The notes beneath the pieces were generated by a model. That model was given only the letters and a program-made list of their open reading frames with translations, was not told the DNA's origin and made no database searches. Positions 52,267 through 64,000 of a DNA stretch of 64,000 nucleotides are shown piece by piece (within the stretch, counting starts at the first letter, position 1; each line of letters opens with the position of its first letter). The position numbers were made by a program, and so were the translations under genes. The DNA is from Anastatus disparis. Lineage: Eukaryota; Arthropoda; Insecta; Hymenoptera; Eupelmidae. The stretch covers positions 2,232,001 through 2,296,000 of the forward strand of contig JAFFSR010000004.1 in assembly GCA_017163975.1 (NCBI GenBank), given 5' to 3'.

Positions 52267-55200
52267 ATAGAACTATAAATAGAACGTATTTTCTATTCAA
52301 CTATTAAATTAAATTATTTCTCATTGTATGAGAAAACATAAAATTTTTACCCTTGCAAAAAAGAAAAATTTGTCGCGCGAAGTGCGCTTAACAAATCCTA
52401 ATAAATTAATAATTTATTTAATTCTTTATTTGACAGATCTTTTAGTGAAACAAACTTTATGAAGTGAGCCACTAAAAATCGACTAATCGATTATCTTTTT
52501 TTGCATATGATTGAAGGTTTATATGTCAATATTAATGTCCCAAAATATTTTTTGAAAATTTCAATTTTTGAAAAAGTTTGAAACAAATGAATTTTTTTAC
52601 ATAGCAATTTTTTAGCAACAACTCTATAAAAATTAACTAAATTTGGTATACATACGTATTAGTCCCAATAGAATATATTAAATAATAATATACTAAAACA
52701 ATTTTTTTGTAAAAACCAAAAATTGTTAAAAAAAAAAAATTTCACTAATTATTTGAAAATTTATTACACTTTTTATAGTTAAGAGAACTTTTTAGGGTCG
52801 ATTTTAAACACAAAATTAAAAATACGCGAAAAAAATTTTTTGCATCTGCGTAAATGTTTTTCCGAATTTTAAACCACATCCCGCAAGTGTTCAATGTTTA
52901 ATGCCAAGTTAAATTAGAGAAAAAACAGTAGTTTGCTATATGGAACCTTTTTCAAGCGGCTTCTGAGATAAGACTTTTCTCAAGTGGCTTCCGAGATGGA
53001 ACTTCTTATCATCAAACAACAATTTATTTTTAAAAAAATGGTAACGTTTTATAATACAGATATTTATGTATAGTTTATCAAATTTTTCAAAAATTTTTTA
53101 AATTCATTTCCTAACATGTAATATAAATATAAAAACAAAATTATAATCTTGTAAATGAAATTTATGATTACATTTCCATTTTATTTCAAAGCTCAATATT
53201 TTAACTTAAATTTTCATATATCCATTCACTGGCGGTCGTTTGCATACTAAATAATCCATCCTATTATGAATTTTTTAGAAATATTTTCATAATCTCTATC
53301 ACTTATAAAATTTTCTATAAACTTACACTTTGCTTTTACCAAAGCAACAAACTGCACCTCTGCCCTTTTTATTTTTAAATTTTGAGTCAAGTGTATAAGC
53401 TGTTATATTTTTTTTTACTCTTTCCTTTGAGCGCAAACAATTTTTATAACGTGCGTTATAATGCAAAGAGTTTTCTCGCGCCTCGAGCGTGATGAAAACA
53501 AGCGCTCGCGGATCTTTTCTAAACGCGAAAGGCTTTAGACATTGTTTGTTATGCAAAAGAAGCCTGTTCCCATTAACCTTTTATATAGAAAAGTTGAGAA
53601 GAGAAATCAGGTGAGCAGTGTAAAAAAAAATAGTGTTTTTATAGCAATATTTCAAAGTTGATACCTGATAATCGATTATATTACAAATATTGATTAAATT
53701 ATGCTATTCTGTAGTCATATTTATTTTATGTTATTAAACTGAAAATAGCTGGGATGTAAAGTTATTGAAAATTCAAATTAATTTCAAAATTATTGAAAAT
53801 TTATCAGATGATTTAAATATAAAGTTATAATATGAAATTATATAAAAAGAATTTAAAAAAAAGCTTATCACGCTACATGAAATATGTTAGAGAAGAATAT
53901 TTTGAACAGAAACGTCTAATTTATGAATAATATTTTATAGTACTTTGCGATCTAAATCTGCGTTGTATTACACATGTAAGTATAACACGCTATTTTCACA
54001 CTGGCCAAAAAAAAAAACGTTTACACGACAATTGATCACTCTAAAATGTCTTCTTGCATGTAAAAATAAATATAGTAACAAGTTAAACGATCTAAGCACC
54101 CGAAAAAATACCCCAAAATGATAAAAATGATAATAATCTTTCTCTTAGTCTCACTCAATCCAATTCTCCTTCTTCTTCATATTATATTTTTCTTCCATGT
54201 TAAACTAAACAGGACTACAAGAATCTCATAGAATCTATTTTTTTTATTTTACATAAAAATACTTACTATCATACTTTATTTCTAAATTGATAATTTCAGT
54301 ACTATTTAGATTAGAAAAATTCATTAATAATTTCTATATAGTTCAGTTCAGTATGTTCAGTTTGAGGATAATACACTAGAACCGTAGAACGATCGGATTC
54401 TGATCATAAATAGATTTTCACCTTAATTTTATTTATACTAATAATAGCAAACCTGTGCACTTTTTAAATATTCAAATTAAAATACTATTGAGTTTCTACT
54501 TTTAAAAATTTTTAATCAACATTTATCGTTTTCAGACATAATTATTCAGTAGAAATCTTTATAAAGTCAATAAGACAACAAAATTGCAATTTTTGTTTTT
54601 ATTTTTCGATTTACCAATCGTGAATTGCTTAATTTTCGTATTTTATTAATTTTCTAAACCGTCTATCTTGTTTAGGTCAATTTACATTACACGTATTCTA
54701 AAATAATATACGATACTTGTAATTTAAATGGCCCAACTAACTGACACGGTTTATCGTCTTTACTTCGCTTGGGCGTTAACTTCACGTCATATAATATTAT
54801 GTATAATATTCTAGTGTAATATTAATCAGTCCGTAACATCAAATCTATTAAAATTAAAATACATATTTAAGTATACAATTAAATTATGTCTTATCGTATT
54901 TATTGCATTTAACAAGCCTTATTGCTGCTATTATTTTAATTATTTTGAAACAATTTTTTTAATTTTGAAATTTTCAATAATCTAATCAATATTGCAATTT
55001 TCATTACGTAAACGTTCACATATTCATTAACATCATTGAAATTAATAAGTACAATCTTATTACACTCTTATCACGAAAGTAAAAACAAAATGTCCTCTAG
55101 ATCATTGACTTCCTTTTTTTCTCTCTTTTTCATCAAGAAAAGTCCTAGCTTATAAGAATTTCTCTTAGACATTCATGTATATGTAGGTACGGACGAGTGT

Positions 55201-56472
55201 CCAATTAGCATTCAATTATAAGGCCGCATGTGTGTGTGTGAATGCGGTCGATAAAGTGTCGGATGAATAGTGAAAAAGAATGGAAAAAAAGGTATAGATT
55301 GAAAGTGGATAATTCTTTTTTTTCCCTTTAATTTTATTTTAAGGATAAAGCAAAAGAACTTGGACAGAAAGTGTTTTTTCGGTCTCACGACATTGTCAAA
55401 TTAATGAATTTAAACGAGAAAATAACTTTGATATTGAACTTGTTACTATTAATAGTAAAGTATAATAAAAATTATATATGATAATGAATTTATTAGAAAC
55501 AAAAGATACAAATTAAATAATATTTTTTTAAGATAACAGATAATAAAAAAAGGTTTTGCTTGACTTTTTAGAAAGTTGTTGTAAATTTACACATTGTAAC
55601 ATTAATTAATATTGCCGTAAATGTTGTTGAAAAAATTAAATTTAAAATCATATAGCATTTACATATAATTTGACATATTTTAAAATTACAATTTTAAATA
55701 AAAAAAACTTTAATTTATGGTTATGAATGAAACATTCTGCGATAAGTAGATTAATTAAAAAGGAATATGGAATGAAATTTAATGTTAGTCAAGCAAAAAT
55801 ACAAATTTAATAAAAACTTTCAGGGGGTAAAATTTCCTTTTAAAATGGGGACAGTTTAAATTCAATTGGTGAAAATTGAATATTTTCAAAGTTCAGACAG
55901 TCGGCATTAAAATATGTCTGAATTTTAGTCAAGTTTAAAAAAAAAATAAAGTTTAATTTTATGCGTACGTGTTACAAAAGAATTAATGCCTGGCTTATAA
56001 CGCAAAATTCATTTAAATCTGGGAAAATTTATAATAATTGAAAATCATATATATGAGCATTAAAGAACTTTTTAATAAAAGTGAAATCAATAATTATTAA
56101 AAGATGATTAAAATGAAATTTCATGTATAAAATTACAATATTCAATCGTTCCATATTGTAATGACTAAAAAGTTAAAGCCACACATTGATTTTGTTGTTT
56201 GTAAATCTTTTGTAATTTTGATATTTATATATATACAAAAAAATGAAATAATTTGAATTCATCGATAAAACGAATTTTACATTTCGATATATTGAAATGA
56301 ACTATATATACAAAAAACAAAATAATTTGAATTAATCAATAAAGCGAGTTTTGCTTTTCGATGTATTTGAATAAAGAACGAAATACACAGTATCATTATC
56401 TAAAGTATTAAAATAAAAAAAAAAATTTTCTTTATTTTTATCCAGAAATTATAAAATCAATCACTTTATTTT
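52267..56472. other. AT-rich DNA, no gene seen
   Basis: TCGCGCGAAGTGCGCTTA near 52374 echoes 34565. A GC-richer patch with CTCGCGCCTCGAGCG and AAGCGCTCGCGG lies at 53470-53530. A TG-rich segment lies near 55225. No gene is seen. Confidence 0.6.
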
Positions 56473-56659
56473 ATTTAACGTTGCTGTATTTATGCTAGCA
56501 TTGCGATGCTAATTAGCGACGGAGATTTTCAGTATGTTTGTGAACAAAGCACTTGTAATGAACAGTGGTGTTTGTATAAATCGGCCGAGAGCGGGATTCG
56601 AACTCGAAACTTCGAGATTACGAACCTATCGCTCTACCAAGTGAGCCACTGACGACCTC
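56473..56659 (-). mobile_element. tRNA-derived SINE, copy 6
   Basis: Tail TTTAACGTTGCTGTATTTAT, body TAGCATTGCGATGCTAATTAGC, head GCGGGATTCGAACTCG...CTCTACCAAGTGAGCCACTG. Boundaries agree with copies 3 and 7. Confidence 0.88.
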
Positions 56660-59600
56660 AGCATGTTATTTCATATCATTAACGTTTAATTCTTATGAAA
56701 AAAATTATGAAAACTACAATTACATATTTGGATTACAGTAATTACTTATAGTAAACTATAATTGTTTTGCGATACTACAGTCGTTGCTACAAGAACATTA
56801 TAATATATGTTAGACACTATAATCATCAGGTGATAATTATAATAATGATAGTAGTTGCTAATTGTAATATCGAGATATAGTTACAATTTACTCTAATATT
56901 ACTATAGGTCACCTAAATATATCATATAACTACATTTGTGATTATAGCTTTTTTCAGAAAAGAAATTACAAATACAAAATAATTTTCTAAACATTTAATT
57001 CATACACAAGATAATACATTCTCTTATACTAATATATCATATTAACTATGTACATCATCAACGCTATACCTATCATTTTCCCATAAATGGGTTAAAGTTG
57101 AGCATACAAGTGTTAAAGGGTTAATTTCGCTCATGTCCGGAAAAATACAATGGTAAATTTAAATATATAACGCAGCTCATCATTGATTTATGTTTTCTCA
57201 ATTTTCAACGGTATTACGTGGTCGAGTTACCGAAAAGCACAAAATGACAATGCGGGTATGAATCTTCTGTTTCTATGGTATATATACATGTCTCTGCGCT
57301 ACGTTGTTATTCTAATTTCCGATTTTGTATTGCATTGCAATGAGTTTCATTGGTATTTTGATAGTTGACTAGGGCCAAAAGGAATATGAATTTATGCTTT
57401 GATTCGTTTAATAACAATTTTTAAAAATATTATGATTGGTTTTATAAAATTTTAGTGTATAAATTTTTAGAATTTTTCGCAATTTATAAATTTACAATAT
57501 TGTTGTTTAATAAATTTGTAATTTTATGGGTATTAGTTATTTATTTTAAATTGAAATTTTTAAAAGGTAAGGAAATACATTCAAAGCTCTAATAATTTTG
57601 ACCATTGCTTTAAGTATGAATTGGAATAAATCCAAAAACATATTTTGGTTTTAATAGTTTTACATCCTTTACAGAATTAAATATTAGATGAATTAAATTT
57701 TTTAAATAAATTAATTACAGGCAATTCCTCACATTTTTTTCGAGCTTTTAACCGTGACTTTAATTCTCATACTTTCATCTGGTATTTTTTACACCTAAAA
57801 GCATTTTTAAAGCTTTAATTATTTTGAAAATTTGTGTGCAGATTTAAAAATATTTCACAGGAGATTTAAAATAATTGTATATTTAATAATTGATTTGAAA
57901 TGTTTGTTTATAATAAAATAAATTTCAAATTTTTTTTTTCAAATAATTCTTTTTTAACTTTTTTTCAATACCATAAAAGAAAAACCATTTCACAACTTAA
58001 AAGTTTTAAAAATAATATGGTTTTATCCTTTGCAATTTATTGTAAAAACTTAAAAACTAAATACGCTTTTTTATAACTACATAAAGATTATATTTTTTAT
58101 ATTTATTTTTTGAAAGTAAAAAAAAGCTTAATACCCTCTACTATACTCTGGTCATAAATAAAGATGAAAAATGTATTAGTTTCAAAAGTACTAATCAAAA
58201 AAGTAAACACTGCATGTTATTTGTTTAAATATTCAAATATAATTATTTACAATGTTAATATTACGAAAATGAAAAGTAATATTTTATTTCTAAAATATTT
58301 TTAAAACTTTTTTCTCTGACTTTATGCACGAAGTTATGACGAGCGACAGATGTAATTATAAATTTTACTTCATTTTCTCGTACAAGCAGCATGTAGAAAC
58401 TATTTATTATTAAAATTTCTAACTTTTGCCTTCTATTTCACTTAGCAAATATAAACAGGGAGAAAAATTTTTAGTTTGAAAAAAGGAAAAAATAAAATAT
58501 ACGTAAAAACATTTGCTTGAAAATCATGCTTTGATTTAAAATTATTTAATTTTCATATTTAAGATTTACAGAAAAATTAAATTTTAATGAATATTTTATA
58601 GTGTGGATTATCAACATAAAATCTATTTAATAAAAAATTAGTATTTAAAATTAGAAAATAAATAATAATTAACAATAAATACTACATTTATATAAATATT
58701 ATTAAATAAACTTTAATAATTACTATTTTGATAAGACTTTCCAACCGCAGCTGTTACTTTTTTCATTATTCAAGTCATCTTTTTAATTTTTTTTTTCTGT
58801 TTTTTTTATTTCGTTCTTACAAGTTGCAACAGCCACTTGGAGCAAGTTTTACTTTAACATTGCTACCCACTCTGAAACTTCTTCTCCTATCGTTTTCCCA
58901 AGTAGATTAATAGGACAATATTTTTCCAAGCACGTTGAGCCACGAAATCTTTTCTTTATTTTGTTTTTTTTTTCTTTTTCGAAAAATAAACGATCTGTTG
59001 ATCGTCCGTAGCATTTTGATAATACTATAAATGGTTAATATCCAACACATACACACACAAGCCTAATATGATGAGGAGCTTACAGAAAAAGTTACAGCCG
59101 TTTATGTAATGGATAAGATAAATTGTATAGTTTTAGTTCCTTTTCCGTTTGATTTTTTTAAATTGAAGTTTAATGTATTTTGTTGCACATAAGTTTGAGC
59201 GATTAAAAATAGGACGATGATATAAAATTGCAAAGCTAAACAATTTAATTTTAAGATGCTATTAAATTTATTCATTGAGGATTAAAGCTATTATGAATAC
59301 TTTTTAAAAAATGTATCAAAATAAATAATAATAAACTTTTAGTATTTTGTTTTTTTTATCATACTTATATGTAATAAGGATGATTAAAAGCATAATTTTT
59401 AATGAATAACAATGGAAAATTAATTAGAAATTATATATTTATACATTTATAATATTAGGGAATTTTAACATCATTCCCTTGTGAAGAATTGCACAATGTA
59501 AATTGTGCGCTTTAGTCCAAATTAATTTACTAAAGCAATGTTAAGTTTTAAAAAGGTAAACTGTTTAATGAAAAGATTGATGTATGAATATATAAAATAC

Positions 59601-60933
59601 TTTAATAAGATTCAGTTGAGGAGTGACAAACGAAGCGAGATGTGTTCGCTGTGATGGTCGCAAAAGTTCTGACGTTTTACAAAATATTTCTTAAATAGTT
59701 TCTATGGGATTTTTAGTTAAGACAAGAAAAAGGTTTTTATTGTACAGAGAAAGTTTTATAGTGAGATTAAGGATTAACGGGAAATCCCGAATGGTCAACA
59801 TATGGCGTTGTTTTTAATTTTCATCGGTCGCTCCGTTCGTCATAAATACATTTATTTTTATTACTAGTACAGAAAGAAGAGTGCCTCTTTGCAGAGGTTC
59901 GTGCAATGGTTCATTTATTTGTATTTGCTACATATTGAATCCTTTTTTAAATCGCGTTAACATCTTTCACACATATTTCTAAATATAAGAAAATACTAAG
60001 AAAAATATTTTAACTATAACGTTGAATACATTTGAAAATATTATCAATTAAATTAATACTAAGATACATTATGACTTAGTGTACATTCTTATTTATGAAT
60101 TACAAATTATGAAAATATATGCTTGTACACCTTGTTTAACAAATTATATAATACTTTTAACATCATGAGAATTACAATGATAAAAATTTACAATAAATTC
60201 TCAAGGGAAAATTTTTCTCTTTTCATTTTCAAGTTTCCTCGAAAACAAAAGCTTCACATGCTTTTTTTATCCAACAAAACTATGTGACTCACAATGTGAT
60301 GTGAATAAAATCATTCTTTAATGAGTAACATAAGACGCTGAGTATAACAGTATAACAAGGAAGTTTGCTAAATTTTTGTCACGACGAAGTATATAAACAA
60401 AATAAAAAAAAGGAAAAAATAATGCACTGTACGAGTAGATATAAACAAGATAGGAAGTTCGTCTCATTGTATAATGAATAAAGTTTCGTTGTTATACGTT
60501 AAAATAGTTTAACTTTTTAGACATATATCCTTCTTTGTTTATGGGTATACAGCAACTTTCGTTATACGCGCGAACGTATTCTTTGATATGAAAGATAAAT
60601 CCAAAATTTTAAGTTAATTATATTGAGATGAATTTGTATATAATTATAAATTTTCTTGTTAATAATTTTCCAAAGTTATTGAATTGAAATTTCGAGTTTA
60701 TATTGAAGAAAGTTTAAATTGCCTTGAAATATGGCGGCTCTTTAATAATTCATGAAAAGGATGATAAATAATTCTTACAAAGAATATACTAATTAACAAA
60801 AGTTTATTTGCGATTATTTAATATTTAAATGCGACATAGAAGAATTTTCATTATATTTAAAAGTAACTTAATAAAAAAAAAAAAAAAACATTTATATTTA
60901 AAAACAAGGACATTTACAACATTTTTTTATTTA
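56660..60933. other. AT-rich DNA, no gene seen
   Basis: A weak inverted pair, GTGACAAACGAAGCGAGATG near 59623 and CATCGGTCGCTCCGTTCGTC near 59821, may mark a decayed 220-bp MITE. Otherwise nothing is recognised. Confidence 0.55.
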
Positions 60934-61115
60934 ATTTAACGTCGCTGTATTTATGCTATCGTTTCGATGCTCATTAGCGACGAAGGTTTCTGTTTGCGAA
61001 TAAAGCACGTGTAACATTACAGTGGTGCTTGTATAAATCGGCCGAGAGCGGGATTCGAACTCGAGTTCTCAAGTTACGGATCCATCGCTCTACCGACTGA
61101 GCCACTGACACCTCC
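60934..61115 (-). mobile_element. tRNA-derived SINE, copy 7
   Basis: Tail TTTAACGTCGCTGTATTTAT, then GCTCATTAGCGACG, AGTGGTGCTTGTATAAATCG, B box GCGGGATTCGAACTCG and A box CTCTACCGACTGAGCCACTG. A short body deletion lies near 60987. Confidence 0.88.
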
Positions 61116-64000
61116 AACGTTCGACAGATAAATATCATATTTTCAAGAGCTTGTAGCAGAAAAAAGCAAAATAACACGTTGAATAAATATACTTGCGCTT
61201 TTATTTGTTGACATGTTTTATCTAAATGTCTGTTATCATGCTCACATGCAAATTAGTCATCTTTTTAGCACTTTTCACTTGTTATAATAGTTTTGAATTA
61301 TGTACTCATTAGTGAAATTCCAACTTGTGTTTATTATTACTAAAAGAACTTTATGATTAATTTTATCATTTATAACATTTACAATTTTAAATGAATTGAA
61401 TATTATCAATTAAAAATAAGACTTGCGGCAAATTGCTTATACTCTAAAAAGTCTCACCATAAATTATTAATATATAATAAGTTATGAATTTTTGGTTTTT
61501 CGATTGTGTTTTATGATAATGGCATCGTATATTATCTTGATTAATAATAACAAATTCATAAAAAATTCATTTTAACCCTGGTGGAAATTGAAACGTTTGT
61601 TTACCATTTTATGACCAGTAGAAATGGAAAAGCTTTTTTTAACATTTTATGGCCATATCTTTGGGATTATTATTACTAATAACCTTAAAATTTTATATAC
61701 ACCATTTTTTATGTTCACATTTCTATCAGGGAAGTTCCTATATTATTTTACTTACAGAGAAGCCGCATGGACTTGTTTAAATGATGATGGGCTTGAAAAT
61801 GACAAATCTTTGGACCCTTTAAAGCCGATTTTAATAACGAAAGAAATATTTTTTGTTTCACTTATAATTTATGTACATAACTGACTTGGAATAATCACGT
61901 AAAATGTATTGTAACATGTAGCACAAATCAAAATTTTGCTCAAAATAAATTATTCGATAAGCTCTACTTTTAAATCAAATCTCAACATAATTTTGTTTTA
62001 AACGCCATTAACCTTTTGTCTTTAAGAGGAATAAAATTCTTGAAAATTCGCTCTTCGTTATTTTCATTATTGTCATCCACGAGAGAAAGAGAGAGATTCC
62101 AAAGAGGCATCTCGCATAGCTAATTATATTTGCTCTTACTTATTTCAATTTTCGAGAAAACCTGAGATTACAATATAAAAGTGGATTATTAAATTCCTTT
62201 CCGTAGAAAGAAAAAGAAAAAATCATCATGATTAAAGGTACTATATTCACGAGGGCATTTCTCTCTTTTTTTATTAGCTCTAAGATTATACGTTGATTGC
62301 AGTAAATAAGCGTTTTCCAATTCTTCAACGCATAACAATAATAAAAGAACAAAACTATACACATTGTTGGAAATTTATCACTTTATCTAAAATCTCCATT
62401 AAATTTTTATTTATTTACAATATGTTGAATAACTTATATGCAAACTAAAGATTGTAATTTTTAATCTATTTGAACAACGCATTGCATAATAGGAAAATTT
62501 TTTCAATAAATAAATATTGTTTGTTGATATGCAATGTGCATAAATTAAGTAATAGCGAAAAGATATTAAATAAATTATTATGATTGAAAAGATGACGGAG
62601 CACCGAATGAGTCCAATAAAAAACTTATGATTTTACTGTCAAATTATTTATTGTGATGAATCACAACATTTCGTTCTTCTTTCCACTGAAGAACTTTATC
62701 AATAAATTATAATGTATTGTAGATCGTAGAATGAAGTGTCAGTCAAAACTTGCATTGTTGGAAAAAAATGAATTATTTAAGCATTTTAATGCTTTTTTAC
62801 AGGTAAGAATTTTTTCATAACTAGATATTAACCATTGTTTCTTTTTTTTCGAATTCACGGTAATTTTCCATTTCAATCTCTTCATTTGAATGCGGTTCGA
62901 AAGAATTTAGATAAATTTAAGCTTTGTCTACACGTACTAAATTTTTCAAGCGTTAAATTTCATAGACAATTATGTCATTCCGCACGTGATAATTGTTAAA
63001 AATCTCGGCAGATAACGTGTGATTAACGTGTTTATCTATTGTCACGTTTGAGAAACTCTAAATTATAAAACATTAATCTTCTTGAGCTTCTATTTAACAA
63101 ACGAGTGTTTGGCGAGATTTGTAATTAAAGTGTTTTTTTTTTAATTTTATTTCAATAATTTAATTTTAATTACTATATCAAATCAAGAAAAATGGTTGAT
63201 GCAATTTTCTCGACATTAGTTTATTGCTAGTTCTTTGAATTGTTTTTAATTGAATCGTTAAAAATTTTATTGAAAAATTAATTTGGAACTCATTAAGGAT
63301 TTAAAGATTTATTTTTTATACAAAATTTAAGAATTACAAAATTTATATTTATTGGAAATTAGATACTATTAAAAAAATATTTGAATTCAATTATCAAAAC
63401 ATACAATCTCAAGAAGTTAATGAAAACCAATTATGATTAAATCACTTCATATCTTTGACAAGATTCGGATATTGTAAAAAATAAAATTCTTGAATTCTCA
63501 TTGATTTTATTTTTATTATGCAGTAAAAAATCTTGACAATACTGACTTGTATGGAAAAAAATTTTTCAACAATTGTTATTCTTCAACTATCACCTTCACA
63601 AGCTGCTAAATTTTTAAAATTAAAAAGTGTAGATCGTAAAAATTTAAAAGATTTTAAAAAATTATTCTGCATACGAGCTTTTTAAAAAGTCATGTTGTAC
63701 CACCATCGTATATAATCTATTAAATTTAACAAAAAATGTCTTGACAAATATAAATCAAGCCAATAATATGCACATTTTTAAATATTCTAATATCAAAAAA
63801 AAAAAAGAAAAATCGCAAAAATGTCTGTATAGACAAGTACCATAGAATGTAAATTGATCTTCGTAATAATGCAAGCTTCTCTTCCTTTTTCGAAGATCCT
63901 TTAAGAATATCCCTTTGCTATATAACGTTTCTCTCCTTTTCATATCATTTTAAGTCTTTTACTTCCTAGCTACGCGTGCAAATGAACTGCAATTTGCTCG
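61116..64000. other. AT-rich DNA, no gene seen
   Basis: Only short AT-driven frames occur (longest about 86 codons at 61624, hydrophobic and without any recognisable motif). No repeat or splice structure is evident to the window end. Confidence 0.55.

Noticed and set aside
61624..61884. 86-codon frame as a gene
   Set aside because: AT-driven composition, no motif, no promoter or splice support.

Overview
The window is eukaryotic and reads as an arthropod, most likely insect, chromosome. It is AT-rich, the recognisable introns are about 60 bp with GT..AG ends, and it holds a Ty1/copia element primed by initiator tRNA-Met, a Jockey-like LINE, a Maverick/Polinton and tRNA-derived SINEs. No rRNA, free-standing tRNA gene, CRISPR array or prokaryotic operon is seen. 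The species cannot be named from this sequence.

Layout. 1-1127: 5'-truncated minus-strand copy of a Jockey-like LINE. 1256-7368: a possible small two-exon host gene whose intron holds a complete, uninterrupted copia element (1323-6893; two nearly identical LTRs, a 1392-codon polyprotein frame, a primer-binding site, AAAAA target duplication). 7795-8850: degenerate repeats with a period of about 370 bp. 9190-14417: a nearly full-length plus-strand copy of the same LINE. Its ORF1 is split by a 373-bp TA-flanked MITE and its ORF2 is broken by frameshifts, nonsense codons and a 429-bp TTAA-flanked MITE.

14418-25747: a decayed Polinton. It carries protein-primed DNA polymerase B (two spliceosomal introns), a small OB-fold-like protein, a chromodomain integrase, a collagen-like/coiled-coil protein, a second conserved minus-strand gene, a packaging ATPase, a phospholipase-A2-like minor structural protein, an adenain-like protease, penton-like and major capsid proteins, and one unassigned gene. 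Replication, integration, packaging, maturation and capsid functions are thus all represented, so this is a fossil of a virus-like transposon. Most genes carry one or a few stops or frameshifts. Several genes have their own TATA box about 35-60 nt before the ATG, often overlapping the end of the preceding gene, and this may be the element's original promoter layout.

25748-64000: essentially a gene desert, either intergenic or a very large intron. It contains a roughly 165-bp satellite array (26168-27785), several foldback or TIR elements (28875-29200, 29606-29980, 30276-31603, 45775-46277, 46508-46862), a GC-rich hairpin (31626-31709), seven copies of one tRNA-derived SINE, and (TA)n tracts. 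I found no convincing protein-coding gene there.
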